64,000 nucleotides of DNA, taken from positions 806,001 through 870,000 of the forward strand of contig JAKJHU010000085.1 of the NCBI GenBank assembly GCA_022316685.1, read 5' to 3'. The DNA comes from Progne subis subis (taxonomy: Eukaryota > Chordata > Aves > Passeriformes > Hirundinidae). Numbering within the stretch: the first letter of the stretch is position 1; every line of letters starts with the position of its first letter. The notes under the pieces are model-generated. The model was not told the origin of the DNA, did no database searches, and saw only the letters and a program-made list of their open reading frames with translations. The position numbers and the translations under genes were made by a program. This document shows, in pieces, positions 1 through 27,061 of this stretch.

Positions 1-3000
1 ACAAAGTCCTCTTGATTAACGGCAGCAGGAGGTTAATGACCACGGGCAGCTCCAGGGGAATGTGCACAAACTGGAATTAGCATCCAGGGAAAGGGCTGGG
101 TGGGAGCTGCAGCTCCAGGGCTGGCGGCGCTGGGATCTGCCGCCCCTTTTGGGGCAGAAGTCGGTGAAATTGGGATGCAGCTGGATTTAACATCTCAGAG
201 TCAAGGGATGAGTAGGATGCAGCGCCATCACCATCCCCACGAAATCTGGAATTAGGGAGGCCCTGGGGATCAGGATTTTAGGGTAGGTCAGGGCTTGTAA
301 AGATCAGCAGGTTTTGGAGCTGGGGCACAAACCCCCATCCCAGGACCCCCATCCCAGCCTTGGAGCCCCAACCCTTGTCCAGGACCTTTATCCCAAACCC
401 TGGGACCCCAACTTCATGGCAGGACCCCCATCCACATCCCTGTGATTGTCACCCTCAGCTCACAATCCCCAGTCCACAACCTTGGGACCAGCAGCCCTCA
501 GCTCCCAAATCCTGTTCCCAACCATCCCACCCGTCCCTATCCCTGTTCCCCGTTGTGCCGCGGGATTCAGCTCCCCCAGACCCCAGGGATGTTGTTGGGA
601 GCTGTGGCAGGACTGGTCCTCACCCAGCACATCCCAAACCTGCCCTCTTCCCTCTGCTGCTTCCCTGGATTTACATCCCACCACCCCAAACCCAAAGCTG
701 GGTCTCGTTTCCTGGGAGAAATTGCTCTGGGACACAACAAACCCCGTTCCTGTGCAATGTCCTTAACGACATTTCTTTTTCACTTGGCTGTCACGGCCCT
801 AAAATAAAGCTGTGCCTTCCCTCTCCCACAAATCACTGCCTTTGTTCCGAATTGGAATGAAATTTAAAATTAAGACAAAAAAAAAAAAAGGACTAAACAC
901 GCTCCCCTCTCCCTTTGCTCGGAGCCAGGCGGGTCGGAGCCAGGTTTGAATTGTCCCTGCTGTGTTCAGACACGTTGTCAGCTGTAAATTTTAGGGGAAA
1001 TAGCCAAGCTGACACACAAACCTGTAGGTTTTGTCTGGGGCGGAGATGGCTGCTCTGATTTATGGCCCATCTCTCCCCATCCTGGGGTTTTTGTGGAAGC
1101 GTTGCTGATGGGGGGGGAATTTCCCTTTTTTGAGCACAGTTGGAACTTCACGGGATTTAATTTGGGAAGAAAGGGAAGCCCCATCTCTCTGAGCCCCCCA
1201 GCATCGTTTTCATCACTGGGGGCATTGCCCGGAATCCCCTGAATTCACCCCAAAGCAGCATCCACTCCTTTTACCAGGAAGGGATCACGGATCCGAGCCG
1301 CACTCGGCATCACCTCCAGCATCGCAGAGTCCAGGGAGCACAAAACCCACCGAGAATTGGGGGAAATGCGGGAGCTTTTGGTGCAGACGCCGTTGCCACG
1401 GCAACAGCTGAGCAACCCATCCAGCCCTTGGAGGGAGGAATGCTGCAGCAGGACCGGGAGGCAGGAAAACGCTTCCAGGGACCCGAGGTGGCCAAAAATA
1501 GATGGTTTTTCCAGCAGGAATCCAGGGAGGAGGAGGAGGAGGAGGGTCACGATCCCCCCAGCCGCACACCAGGGCAGGGCGAACTGTGCCCACCCAGGGA
1601 TGCTCAGGCTGAGTCAAGCAGAAAAGATTCCCGGCTTTCCAAATCCTCACGGAAAAGCTGAGCGCTGCCTCCCCCAGGCTCCACGGGGGCAGGCTGTGAA
1701 ATGCCGAGAGCTTTCTCCGGGAGAACGATGCGGGAAGGGCTTTTGGCTCCTTTTTCCAGGGGGAATGGGGATTTTATCCTCGCGTGCCGGTTCCGCCTGG
1801 TTAAAATCTTAGCCCAGCGTTTAAGAAATGAATTTAAAAAATCAGAGTACGAAGCTCCAGCTCGAGCTGTGTGTGCGGGGCCAGCAGGAGAGGGAAGCTG
1901 CTCCTGCCTCAGTGGGATGAGGGGAAGGGGGGGATCCCATAATCCAGAGGTGCGTCCAGATGTGCAGCACGCCCTGACGCGGTGGTGATATCTTCCAACC
2001 GCTCCATTAAATTAAAAAAAAAGGCAACTGTTGTGCAATAAAGGCAGGGAAAAATTAAAAAAAGGAAGGGTAAATTGATACTGCTGGAGGCTGGGGAGAT
2101 TCCCAGGCCTTTTTTTTTTTTCCGTGGGAAGGGGTTTGTGGAGGTGGAGCTGGAACGTGGGGTCCCCTCGCCACCCTCCCCTCCCTCCTCCCGAGCTGCA
2201 GCCCAGGCTCCGGGCGCCGCACGAGATGTCATCCCTTAATTGTTTTATCTCGGCGATTAATTGGCTTTGGGGGGTTAATTACTTCCGAGGGGCCGGGAGG
2301 CAGCGCTGCCCCTCTGGTGGCCGGGGCCTGTCAGGATGAATCAAGGCTGATGTGAGGCTTCATCCCTGCTAAAAAAAGAAATATATTTGTATATATAAAA
2401 TAAAAAGAAAGGGAATTTCACCAGCTCCAGATTAGAAATAAGGGATGAATTGCGCCCAGCTCTGGCTCTGGTGCCGAGGATGGTCAGGAATAAATCCCGC
2501 AGTGAATCTCCCCCTTCCTACCACGCGTCCCATTAAATCCGTCTGTAAGGACGCTGCAGGTGCTGAGGCTCCCAAAAAGGAGTCGCTCCGGTTGCGTGGT
2601 GAGCACAGAAATGACATTAACGGGATTTAAATCCGCGTTAATGGGTTTAAATACAGAAATGAATTAATGGGATTGAAGGGGAGAGGAGCTGCTCTCCCTT
2701 GGGTGGGTGAGGGGTGCTCAGGTGGCCCCACAAACACACCGGGACGCAAAGCAGCAGCAAAACCTCTCTTTTAATTGCTGGCTTGCCCTGAGGATTTGTT
2801 CTGACTGACGGAGAACCCCACGAGCGAAGGAGCGTGGGTTCAGCTCCATTCCCACTGCCATGAATCCCAAAAAACCCCCAGCTGTTTGTCAAGGGAAAGA
2901 GTTAAAAACAGGGCAGCTGCTCCCGCTGAAGGCAATCCCCCAAAATCCTCCTTCAAAAAAAAAAAAAAAATAAAATAAATGGAGCAGGAGCCCCCCAGCC

Positions 3001-3011
3001 CAGCTCTGCTC
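1..3011. other. Gene-free flank downstream of WSCD2
   Basis: I see no exon or recognised mobile element. Short AT-rich segments with TAAT-type sites occur at 2,226-2,290 and poly-T at 2,111-2,122. Confidence 0.6.
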
Positions 3012-3042
3012 CGAACACACCTTAGAAAAATAGATTTTTATT
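3012..3042 (-). terminator. WSCD2: Likely WSCD2 poly(A) site
   Basis: On the minus strand AATAAA is at 3042-3037, followed after about 17 nt by a GT-rich element (GGTGTGTTC, 3020-3012), the normal layout of a vertebrate cleavage site. I saw no other AATAAA on this strand between the stop codon and here, so the 3' UTR would be about 1.2 kb. Confidence 0.6.
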
Positions 3043-4228
3043 GAAATTCTCCTTTTTTCTCCAGGGAGTTTTCTTCTCTCTTGGAACAGGGGCTGAGCAG
3101 GGTCTCCGGATTCGACCTGTGCCTGCATTTCTATCGGGACCAAGAGTTAAAAGCCAACTGGTGAATCTCTAACTCTAGAAAAGGCTGTGTACCATATATG
3201 GCTTTTGCACCTACATCCAAGGGGGTCTTGCGGGTTTTGGAGGTTTTGGGGAGCTCTCGTGGGGCAAAGCCGGGGCGGGGAGGGTGGCGTGGGATGAGGG
3301 GACGGCCAGGGGCCGCATGCAGCTGTGCACAAAGCCGGCCCGGAAATCGGCACATTCCCGGCGTGTCTGGGATCCTTTGGTTCGGCTCTGGGACACCCCA
3401 AAGCTCAGCCCCAGGGTTTGCTCCCCTCACGGGGACTGGGTGCAGCTGGGGTGAGGTGTGGATCCCATTCCTGGTCCTCCAAAATGTTCCTGACTCCCTA
3501 AAAATGCTCCTGGGGGGCTGTTCTGGCTCCTGGGCTCTGAAATGGGGCCTGGATGAGCTTGTGGGAAACGTCCCCCTCTGGAGCAGCATCCGCAGGGAAG
3601 GGGAGCTCCCACCTGCAGCCAGGCTGCTCATGGGCCCCCCCAAGGGCTGGAGCAGCAACTTTGCCTGGTGCTGTGGGCAGGGAATTCCAGGGAATTCTCA
3701 GGGAGCCACAGGATGTCTCAAGGGGCCACAGCCACCATGCCAGGGGACATTGCACGGCCTTGCTCATCCCATAACCTCACTGCAGCATCACCCACACGGT
3801 GCCACGCCCTCGGTCCATCCTCCCTTGGGAAGGCTGAAGATTCCCTCCAAGGACAAGTGGAATCCTTCCAGGGCTGGGAATTTGGGCACACCCACCCCTC
3901 TCCGGCAGCTCCGGGTGCATCAGGCACGGCCCCGAGCAGCTCGGCGTCCCCAGGAGACCCTGAGGGGACACAAACATCCCACTGCACTTCCCGGGAGGGC
4001 TGGGACAGCCAGAACGAGAGCAGGGACCCCGGGGCGGGGAAGGCACCCGTGTCCCCAGGTTGGCCAAAAATAAAAATAAAGATAAAAGCTCAGCGACGTC
4101 TGGGGACGTGTGGTGGCTCATGCAGGGAGTGACCAACAGCTAGAGCAGCGCATGAAGGGTTAAAAGAGGAGCCACCCACTGGGTGGAATCAGGCGGGGCA
4201 GGGCGCGTCCCCCCCGCCCCGGTCACCA

Positions 4229-17814
<13,586 letters not shown>

Positions 17815-18269
17815 AGCCTCCTCATGCCTTCCCCGGCAGCCGGTGCCGCGGGGAAGCTGCTCTGCGGCTCCGGGGATGCTCCGAGCACGGGGATTATCCC
17901 GCCCGGATTGGAGGTGAATCCCGGCAGGCAGATGGGGTGAGAGCCGCGGGGCGAAGCCGTGCAAAGCTGCTGCCCGAGCCTAAAAGGTCCTGGAGTGCTG
18001 GGGAAGGCGGATTTTGGGTCCCCGCGCCGTGGCCGGGGTGTTCCAGGCCGTCTCCTCCAGCCCCGGGTTATTCTCCGGCCGGCAAAGCCCCCCGGCTGTG
18101 CCCCGGGGACTGCGCCGATGGAGGGATCATGTTAAGGAAATCGAGGTTTGAAGGTGATTTGAAAGCCGATCAGCCGCCGCAGCTCCTCTCTCCCGGCGGC
18201 ACCGGCTCCGCCAGGCATCGCTGGGATGGGAACGGCACCGCCGCCCTCTCAGGAGAGGAATGAAGGGTC

Positions 18270-20510
18270 CCTGGACGCGCCCGGAGCCTGGAATGCTGCC
18301 TGGGATGCTTTGTCTGAGGGAACCGCTTTCAGCTCACTCCCAGGGCCAGAAATCTCCACCTGCAAGGCAAAGGGAGAGGCACGCTCAGGAAAGCGTCCCA
18401 GGACACGGGAGGAAGGTGGCCCTGTCCCTGTGAGGGGTGAAGAAGGATGCCCGCGGTCTCCATCACCTTCCAGCCCTGGAGAGGAGCAGTTCCACCTCTC
18501 CCAGGTGGGTGGCTGGGTGCAACGGGAGCCCAGATCCCAGAGCCCACACGTCTCTGCCTCGTTGTGCAGGAGAGGCGCTCCAGGATGGCTCCAGGAGGTG
18601 GAAGATTCCCAGTTTCACCCCATTTCAGCCCAGGAGGATGAGCTGTGCTCGCACACTCTGCAGGAATGTGTTTCACCCCTGGATCCAAACATCTCTGCGC
18701 CGGCAGACTCCAAGTGAAATCCACGCACGGGCAGAGAGGATATTCCAGCATCCCACAGGGTCAGGAGCACGACGTCCCCGGGTGTCTCTCCAGTCCCTCA
18801 CATCCCCAGGGACTGGAGATTCCCGTGACATCCTCCATCCTCCAGCGTCCCCATTCCCACCCCAGGACCATCCCTGGTGGTTCCTGGCACGGGCAGGGCA
18901 GGGAAGCGATGATCCCCTCCAGACTGGACTTCCCTCTTGGGATTTCTCTCCTTCAAATCCCCCCAGCTACGGAAGATTTGCTCCAGCCCTTCCTAGGAAA
19001 ACACCTGCTGGGAAACGCCCCTGCTGAGTGCCCAGGGTGTGCTGCCCGTCACGGCCTGGCCTTATTTTAGGAAAGGAGACGGAAATAAATGGAGAGACAA
19101 AGTGCCATTAGTTTAATGGCCTCTATGTTCCCGCCATCTGTCTTCAGTTGATTAAATAAAAAATATTGGTGGAACATATGGCATGAATTATACATCAATA
19201 TTTTAATTTGGTCTCCCAGAGTGGTTATTCAGACACCTCCGGCTCTGCCGCGGGAATTTTATGGAGCTCAGGGCTCGGCAGGCTGGGGCAGAGCAGTGGA
19301 GGGACACAACCCCAAACCAGCCCTCCCCAGCCCAGCTCGGAGGCTGCACAGCCGGAGTAAAGGCTGAGTAACCTCGGAGTAGCAGCATTTGGGGTTTTGC
19401 TTGTGCGGGATGTGGCAGGGGAGGTGCAGGTGGCACCAGGGAGGAGGGGCCGTGCTGCCAGAGCAGATCCCCAGCCCGGTGGTCCCAGGGGCCTGGGGGA
19501 CCTTGGCTGCTCTCCCGTGCTCCCTGACCAGGATTTGATGGATTTCCCCTATCCAGAACAAATTCACCTTCCCAGGGTTTGGATGGGAGCTGGATACGGG
19601 TTCGGGGAGCAACTGGAACGTCCCCAGGGCTGTCCCTGTTCCCCAATGTCCCCAGTGCCACCCCCCCCCCTCCTCCTCCTCCTCCTCCTCCCTTCCCCAG
19701 CTCAGCCCTGCCAGGCTCCGGCACAGCATATAAAGAGGGGGCTTAAATTACTCTCATTAAGCCATCTGGAGCTCATCCTTCTCCATCATGAACTGCCGAG
19801 TCACAGGTCAATTACCGCGCATTTGCATATATTCCATTAATGCTCCTGCTAATTGTCTCCAGCGGATAACGGGCTCCGGGCTGCCCGGTGCGGGGGGATC
19901 ACAGCGCTCCCAGTACGGGCACCAGCGCTCCCAGTACCAGCAGGGGCCGGGAGCTGATGGATGCAGGGTGCATCCGAGCGCACCATTCCCTGCATCCCGC
20001 CAGCACTGCAAGGATGGATCCACTCCCCGTGCAGCGGCGCCGGGGTGAAGGACCAGCCAGCCCTGGTTCCCCCGGCACCGCATCCCCCCGGGGGTTCCAT
20101 CCTGCCCCCCGGCCCCGCCGCCCGAGTCCCGCCGCGCTCGGAGCCCGGGGACAGCGGTGACACACTTTGTCATCCGGACTAATGAAGCGAACGGGGACAG
20201 TCCCCCGGCAGCGCAATGCAGCGTCCTCAGCCTGGCCTCCCGGCCTCGGCTGCCTGGAGAAGTGCTGGGACAGCAGAGAATGCGGGGAGTTGTCCGCCAG
20301 CCCTCGCTCGGCTGTGATCCGTCCCTGTGCTTGCATCCCGGGGGAGGGATCCGGCCCTGGGAGCTGCAGCCTTGGAAAAATCCCCCTGGCTGGCAGTGCC
20401 AGGATTGGGGAATGCCTCCCTGCTCCCCCAGAGACAAAGCACGGCAGAGCCCAGTGAGGGCATTTCCCGGGATGTGGGTCCAGCCGGGATTGGGGAATGG
20501 CTCCCTGCCT
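18270..20510. other. Intergenic segment with AT-rich candidate regulatory blocks
   Basis: No exon recognised. Two AT-rich, repeat-free blocks stand out: 19,070-19,210 (TTGATTAAAT, GAATTATACATCAATATTTTAA) and 19,740-19,880 (octamer-like ATTTGCAT and several ATTA cores). Confidence 0.45.
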
Positions 20511-21060
20511 ACATCCATCACCACACTCCCTCCAGGAGCCAAAATCCTCACCCCAGCACCGGGATACCCAAAACTCCATCACCACACTCCCTCCAACAGC
20601 CAAAATCCTCCTCCTAGCACTGGGATACCCAAAACTCCATCACCACACTCCCTCCAACAGCCAAAATCCTCCTCCCAGCACGGGGACACCCAAAACTCCA
20701 TCACCACACTCCCTCCAACAGCCAAAATCCTCCTCCTAGCACTGGGATACCCAAAACTCCATCACCACACTCCCTCCAACAGCCAAAATCCTCCTCCCAG
20801 CACGGGGACACCCAAAACTCCATCACCACACTCCCTCCAACAGCCAAAATCCTCCTCCTAGCACTGGGATACCCAAAACTCCATCACCACATTCCCTCCA
20901 GGAGCCAAACCCCTCATCCCAGCACTGGGATACCCAAAACTCCATCACCACACTCCCTCCAGGAGCCCAAATCCTCCTCCTAGCACTGGGATACCCAAAA
21001 CTCCATCACCACACTCCCTCCAGGAGCCCAAATCCTCCTCCCAGCACCGGGACACCCGAC
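20511..21060. repeat. 61-bp minisatellite, about 9 copies
   Basis: The unit begins tccatcaccacactccctcc and contains gccaaaatcctcctcc and gggatacccaaaac. Two alternating variants (actgggata and acggggaca) suggest a higher-order 122-bp duplication. Intergenic. Confidence 0.93.
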
Positions 21061-21795
21061 TGAGCATCACTCCACACCCATCCCACCTCCCTGAGTGGTG
21101 TCAGCTGTCCTCCAGGCCAAGGAAATGCTGGATAATTCGGCAGCTTTACCCAGGTTTATCCATCCCTCTGCACGTGGAGAGGTGGGAACAGGTCCGGGAG
21201 CGGGATGAACGAGGCGCCCATCAATTATGGATTTGGGGCTTGTCTCCAAACCGCTCCGCAATTATTGAGCCCCAAGGTTCACTGCTCCCCGGGCACCACC
21301 TCCAAACACCCTCACGTGGCTCCCGCAGAACAATGGGCCCATTAAAACCGGCAAATTAACCACCACCAGAATTCCTTCGGGAGGAGAAGGCTGGGGGAAA
21401 TATCCGATTTCACCTGCTCATTAACATCCCTTATCACAGGGACGGGGAAAGAACAGGGCTTGAAAAAAGCGGGGTGGTGACATCAGTGGGGTGACCCCAC
21501 GGGAGGGCTGTGACGCAGGGACAGACCTCGGTCCCACGCCGCAGGACACGGGGACAGCAGGACACGGGGACAGCAGGTTCTGCACCCCTCTGGGCACCCT
21601 TGGGAATGCTGGAACGCTTCTGCCGAGCCTGGAATTAGTGAAGGACCCAGGGGATGGGGTAAAAAACCCCAATCCGTGGGGTGCGGCACTCAGTGGGACA
21701 TAGGACTCAGTGCACAGCGGCTCCCTGGATCTGCTGTCACCAAAAGACACCGACTTGGGTGCAGGGACCTCCAGAAAGCCCACGTGCCCCCACCC

Positions 21796-21927
21796 CATCC
21801 CATCCCACCCCATCCCATCCCATCCCATCCCGTCCCGTCCCGTCCTGTCCCATCCCATCCCATCCCATCCCATCCCATCCCATCCCATCCCATCCCATCC
21901 CATCCCATCCCATCCCATCCCATCCCA
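21796..21927. repeat. (CCCAT)n pentanucleotide array
   Basis: CCCAT with a central block of CCCGT variants (21,826-21,848), immediately left of the 20-22-bp VNTR. Intergenic. Confidence 0.95.
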
Positions 21928-21996
21928 GGGCAGTTCCACAAGTGGCTGCTGCCATTGCAGAGCGGTTCCTGCAGCTCCACACCCTCCCCAGTACCA

Positions 21997-22613
21997 ACCA
22001 GTGACACCAGTACAAACCCCAGTGACACCAGTACAAACCCCCAGTGACACCAGCACAAACCCCCAGTGACACCAGTACAGCTCCCAGTGACACCAGTACA
22101 GCCCCAGTGACACCAGTACAGCCCCAGTGACACCAGTACAAACCCCAGTGACACCAGTACAAACCCCCAGTGACACCAGCACAGCCCCAGTGACACCAGT
22201 ACAAACCTCCAGTGACACCAGTACAAACCCCCAGTGACACCAGTACAAACCCCCAGTGACACCAGTACAGCTCCCAGTGACACCAGTACAGCCCCAGTGA
22301 CACCAGCACAGCCCCAGTGACACCAGTACAGCCCCAGTGACACCAGCACAGCCCCAGTGACACCAGTACAGCTCCCAGTGACACCAGTACAAACCCCCAG
22401 TGACACCAGTACAGCCCCAGTGACACCAGCACAGCCCCAGTGACACCAGTACAGCCCCAGTGACACCAGCACAGCCCCAGTGACACCAGTACAGCTCCCA
22501 GTGACACCAGTACAGCCCCAGTGACACCAGTACAAACCCCCGGTGACACCAGTACAAACCTCCAGTGACACCAGTACAAACCCCAGTGACACCAGTACAA
22601 ACCCCCGGTGACA
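21997..22613. repeat. 20-22-bp VNTR (agtgacaccagtacaaaccc)
   Basis: About 29 copies of agtgacaccag(t/c)aca followed by gcccc, gctccc or aaaccccc, so unit length varies between 20 and 22 bp. Uninterrupted and highly similar, hence probably unstable. Confidence 0.93.
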
Positions 22614-22619
22614 CTGGGC

Positions 22620-25600
22620 ACCATCCCTCAAACCCTTCTCCCTCCATCCCCGGAACGTCCTGGAATTGCTGGGAGCAGAGGTTGGGCAGCCCAAGCTGCC
22701 GATGGGTGGAGTTGCCATTCTCTTTTCCAGCCCCTGTGGAAATGGATTTCCTCCTTTTCCGCTCTTGAAGGAAGCAGTAAATGAGGTGCACGGGTCTGGG
22801 TTTAAACACCGCCATGGCTGGGAATGAATCTGAGATAAATCCGGATTATTCCATCCCAGCAGGGCACGCCTGGAGCATCCAGCGCCTCCCGGTGCCTCTC
22901 CCAGGGGCCAGGAGAGCACGGGGAGCTGTCAGCTGCCTTCAAACCAAAGCCAGGTTTATTTATCCAGCTTCTCCCTGCCTTCATTTTGCTGAGAAATGGA
23001 TTTGTGCCTCCCCTGCGCTGGGGAAAGCCTGAAAAGCAGCTGACTCAGCACCTTCCAGACTCATCCCAGGAAGCTGCGCCGGGATCGGATGCTCATGCTC
23101 AAGGGTGAGGCACTTCCCAGGCCCGGGCTTCCCTGTGGAGACACAAAATCCCTCCCACAGGCCAAACCAGCAAGGGATGAGAAGGGAAAACCTCTCAATT
23201 GGGATTTATTGGCTCGATTTGAAAAGCCAGGGCAGGATTTGCCGGCAGGATTTTTGTGCGGGATTTCCGAGCGTTTCTGTGGGAGAAGGTTTTCAAGTCT
23301 CCCTCCTTGCTGGGAGTCCGTGGAGGAGTTTGGACTGGAATTAGGGAGCTGATTTTGTTTGTGGATAAAAACTGATTTGGGAATGTTCTGGGGATTTATC
23401 GATGTCCTCAGCACCTTCCCAGGGCATGAGGCACTGAGATCCAGAGGGATCCAGATCCAGAAGGATCCGGGATCCATTCGGGGCTGCCCCAGACTAATTG
23501 ATTAAGGTCTCTAAGAGGCTCCTCTGAAATGAGGTCGTGCTAATTGCACAACCTCCTCTCCGTGCTCCCTGTGCTCTCCAGAGGACGGAGCCCACAGGGC
23601 ACCAGCCCCGTTTCTGCCAGGGCTGAGCTAAAAATAAATCCAGGAACATCGGGATGCATCCTGCCCTGGCTTATTCCAATAACTGGACAGCGCTACACGA
23701 GCCCAGGGCCTGCAGCCTGGCCCAGAAAGGAAATGTTGTTTTATCGAGCTGATTTAGGGAAGTTTAACCCCATTTTTAATCGATGACATCGAGCTGCATG
23801 GTGTTGCAAATTCCTGCTGGTGACCCAGACCTCGACCTGAGGGGTGCTGATTCCTGCCCAAGGGATGCCGATTCCTGCCCAAGGGATGCCGAATTCCTGC
23901 CCAAGGGATCCCAATTCCTGCCCAAGGGACGCTCATCCCCACAGCCATGGGCTGGCACGGGGTGGGATTGCCACCAGGGTGGTGGGAATTTGTTGTGGAA
24001 ATTTCCTAAGAGACCCCCAAAACCAACCCCAGGCTGCTCCAGCCCCCAGGAGCAAAGAAATGCCGTTGCCTCCAGGTCCACTAATTCCCAGGTAATCCCA
24101 TCTCCATGGCTCTTCTCCTTTCCCTGGGTATTCACACCCTGCTCCTCCACCCACAATTCCATCAAAGCCCGTTCCGGGTTCTTGGAGGCTGAATTCCCCT
24201 CGCAAGTGTGAAAAGCAGCTCATAAAGAAAAATGGTTTAAGCCATGAATCATTTAAAAAGCACCCGGCGCTGCCGAAGGCAGGGAAGGAAATTAGGGAAG
24301 GAAATAGCCGTGGACGGATTGCGGAGATTCGGGCAGGGAGAGGGGCCGGGGAATGGTGGGATGATGGAAATGAGGTGGCACAGCAGGGATCTGGCTGTGG
24401 GACTCGGTGTTGCCCTCCCAGCATCGTTAGCATTTTCATTAATTAATTAATCTGCAGCAGCCCCAGGGGTCTGGGTGATGCGGTTCTCTCCAGCAGCATC
24501 ATCCCACCTGCCCGGGGCGCTCGGGGTGCGGCTGTGGAAGGAGCAGGGAGCTCCCTCCTTTGGGATCAGGGTCACTGAATTGGGGTGCTGGGGAGCAGGG
24601 ATCCAACCTTCCCCCAGCGCATCCCTGCCGGCTTCCAGCATCCCTCCCCGAGCGTTCCTGCTGCCGGCCTCAGCCCCATGGCCGCCCCCAAGGCTGAGAA
24701 CCTCCATTTCCCCGTTAATTCCCCGGGTTTTGGTGACGCACAGCGCCCTTTGGGAGAGGCCGCCCCGGCCTGCGGGGTCTCGGCGGCACCGAGGGATGCT
24801 CCCAGACTCCCTCTCCCGTTTTTCCCACCCTGCCGATGCTCAAGCCCTTGGAAAAGGTGATGTAATTCCTCCGGAGGACGCTGAGTGTCTGTGACAGGGT
24901 TTAACCCGCACCAGTTTTAATGTCTCACCTTCGCGGGGGTCTCACGCCCAGCCTGCAAAATCCAGTCACGGTTTTCAGCCGGACTTTGGGAGCCGGGATG
25001 TGCATCCCAGGGGATACGCTCCCACCCGGAGCCGGGAGAAGGAGGAGGAGGAGGGCGGGAGGAAGGCCGGGGCTGTTCCCCAGGGAAGCACAGCTGGATC
25101 CCAGCCAGCTGCTGGCTCAGCAAAGCTGCCCCCAGACGGAGCTGCCCGAATCCCGGAGGAGAAGGAGGTTTGAGACACCCGGGATGGACTTTTCCAGAGG
25201 TAGTGCCAGGGCTGGGGGATGCAGAGCCCTCCCCGCACTGCTCATCCTCCCCAAATCCTCTGGATACCTGCACGTCCCTGTCCCTGTGGAAAAGCATTCC
25301 CGAACCGCAGCTCAGCACATCCTGAGCCTGACAGCTCCTTATTCCAGGGAAAACCAGGACGCTGCTGGTTCTCTCCTTGTGCTGAACAACGAGGAGCAGT
25401 AAAAAAACCCCGCAGTAGCCAGAGGGTTTTATCCCGAGGGTTTGGGCAGCAGAGCCCAGTCCCTGCTCCAGGATTCATGGGAGGTGATGAGAAACACCCA
25501 GGGGGATTGTCCCGAGGGAAATCCGGCTGCATCCCACCAGGACCCCGCCTCGCCGTGCTCAGAGCAGCCTAAATCCCATCGAGGCCACCACGGGATCCAT

Positions 25601-26545
25601 GGGGACCATCGGGGGGATTTGGGAAGCGTGACCCCTCACTGGGGGCAGCTCAGCCCCACAGAAACCTCTTCCCACGGGAGCCCCCGGCACATCCAGCCCC
25701 GCAGGGACTCCCCAGGTAGGGAAGAGCCCAATCCAATCTCCCTGTAAATCCCACGCTCCGGCCTGCTCCATGGAGATTTGCCTCAACCCCCGTTAATCTG
25801 GGATTACAGCAGCACTGGGGCAATTAACTAACGAGCTTTTCCAGCAGCAGACAATGCCTCGCACAGCCCACGGACGTTAATGGAGTGAGAAGGAGGATTT
25901 CGTGCAACACCTCCCTCAAAACCTCCTTTCCCGGGAGAGCTGATTCCTCCCTTCCCTGCGTCCTGCTGCACGAGGGAGGCCCGGCTCAGGATCTGCCGTT
26001 CCCATGGATGCTGCAGGCTCATCCCTCAGGATGAGGATCCTGCTGTCCCACGCTCTTTCCCCAATCCCAGGAGAAGCTCCTGGCTCCAGAGAGAGCCAAC
26101 ACGTTGGGAAGCACAAATTCCCATCCCAGAGCTCCCTGCGCTGCCCGGAGTGACTGAGTCCAAGGGGGAAGCAGAGATTTTCCCGGGATCTGGGCTGAGC
26201 TGGGAATGGTGCTGGACGCTCACAGGGGTGCATCTCACACAGGGAATGGATCCTGCCTCAGCCGTGGGAAACCCTCTGCTGAGGGCTGGCCCAGCTTTCC
26301 ATGGGGAAAAGATCCCTCAGGGAGAAGGGAGAGGAAAACCATCCCCAAATCCCTTTGGAGAGCCAAGGCTCCGTGTGGGGGGGTTCCCACCTGCCAGGAT
26401 CCCAAACATCAAGGACCCTAAAAAACAGGGACATTCACTGGCAGCCCTGATGCTGCAACTGGACTCGGAGTCCTTGAGCACCAGGATTTGGGAAAGGCAT
26501 CCCAAAAACCAGAGCTAAACCCCCCCGGGGAATCCTCCCTGGGCC
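22620..26545. other. Intergenic, nothing recognised apart from a short tandem repeat
   Basis: No coding exon, CR1 or LTR seen. Several ATTA/TAAT-containing stretches (for example 23,490-23,550 and 24,425-24,455) could be regulatory, but nothing distinguishes them further. Confidence 0.5.
23837..23935. repeat. 21-bp tandem repeat, 4-5 copies
   Basis: Unit gattcctgcccaagggatgcc. Intergenic. Confidence 0.85.
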
Positions 26546-26549
26546 TAAC

Positions 26550-26745
26550 CTGCTAATAATGTGTGGAATATTACAATATAATGTGTATAAAAACCATGCT
26601 AGGGGCTAATAATACAGATAATAGAATAATAAATATAAAACCCCATCATGTGTAGAATAAATGTAACATAATCAATATAAAACCACAATAATCGCTAACA
26701 ATATGTGTAATATAATAATATGCATTAAAAAAAAAAAAAAAGAAA
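26550..26745. repeat. AT-rich degenerate stretch ending in poly(A)
   Basis: Repeated aatataatgtg / aataatataaaacc motifs and a terminal run of A residues at 26,727-26,741, followed by an acaacaacaac run. Lies next to the TATA candidate exon. Confidence 0.7.
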
Positions 26746-26917
26746 AGAAAACAACAACAACAAAACCTAACTACTGCTAACAAATCCTCTCTTGGAGCTC
26801 GGCAGCATCGGATATTCCAAGGCAGAGCTCTTTCCCAAGCCCAGGGAAGGGACAGCCCCTCATAAAGGATAAAAATCCCGGCTGAATTCCCAGAGGAAGG
26901 AAGGATACAGCACTCAC

Positions 26918-27061
26918 CGGATGAGGAGCTGCAGTGGGCCAGGGCCAGGCTGGGTGGGGGCAGCCCGGGGCTGTGGTGCCCCCGTGCCAGGCCGTGATTC
27001 CCGGCTCTGGATTGCCAGGAAAGTTTCTTTAATCCTGCCTTGACGGAGGCCGGGGTTTATA
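26918..27061 (-). promoter_or_regulatory. Candidate TATA promoter and non-coding first exon (possibly WSCD2)
   Basis: On the minus strand TATAAA sits at 27061-27056 in a GC-rich context. About 30 nt downstream a first exon could start near 27030 and end at the strong donor CCG|GTGAGTG (last exon base 26918). A plausible acceptor (gccttccccag) lies near 17,990, upstream of the WSCD2 start codon. The linkage to WSCD2 is inference; there is no transcript evidence. Confidence 0.35.

Noticed and set aside
20511..21060. CRISPR-like regular repeat array
   Set aside because: Direct tandem units without unique spacers, in a vertebrate context.
21421..22919. 409-464-residue minus-strand open frames (LYWCHWG-type repeats)
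   Set aside because: Translation of the 20-22-bp VNTR plus (CCCAT)n; all three frames stay open, which is the mark of a tandem repeat rather than a gene.
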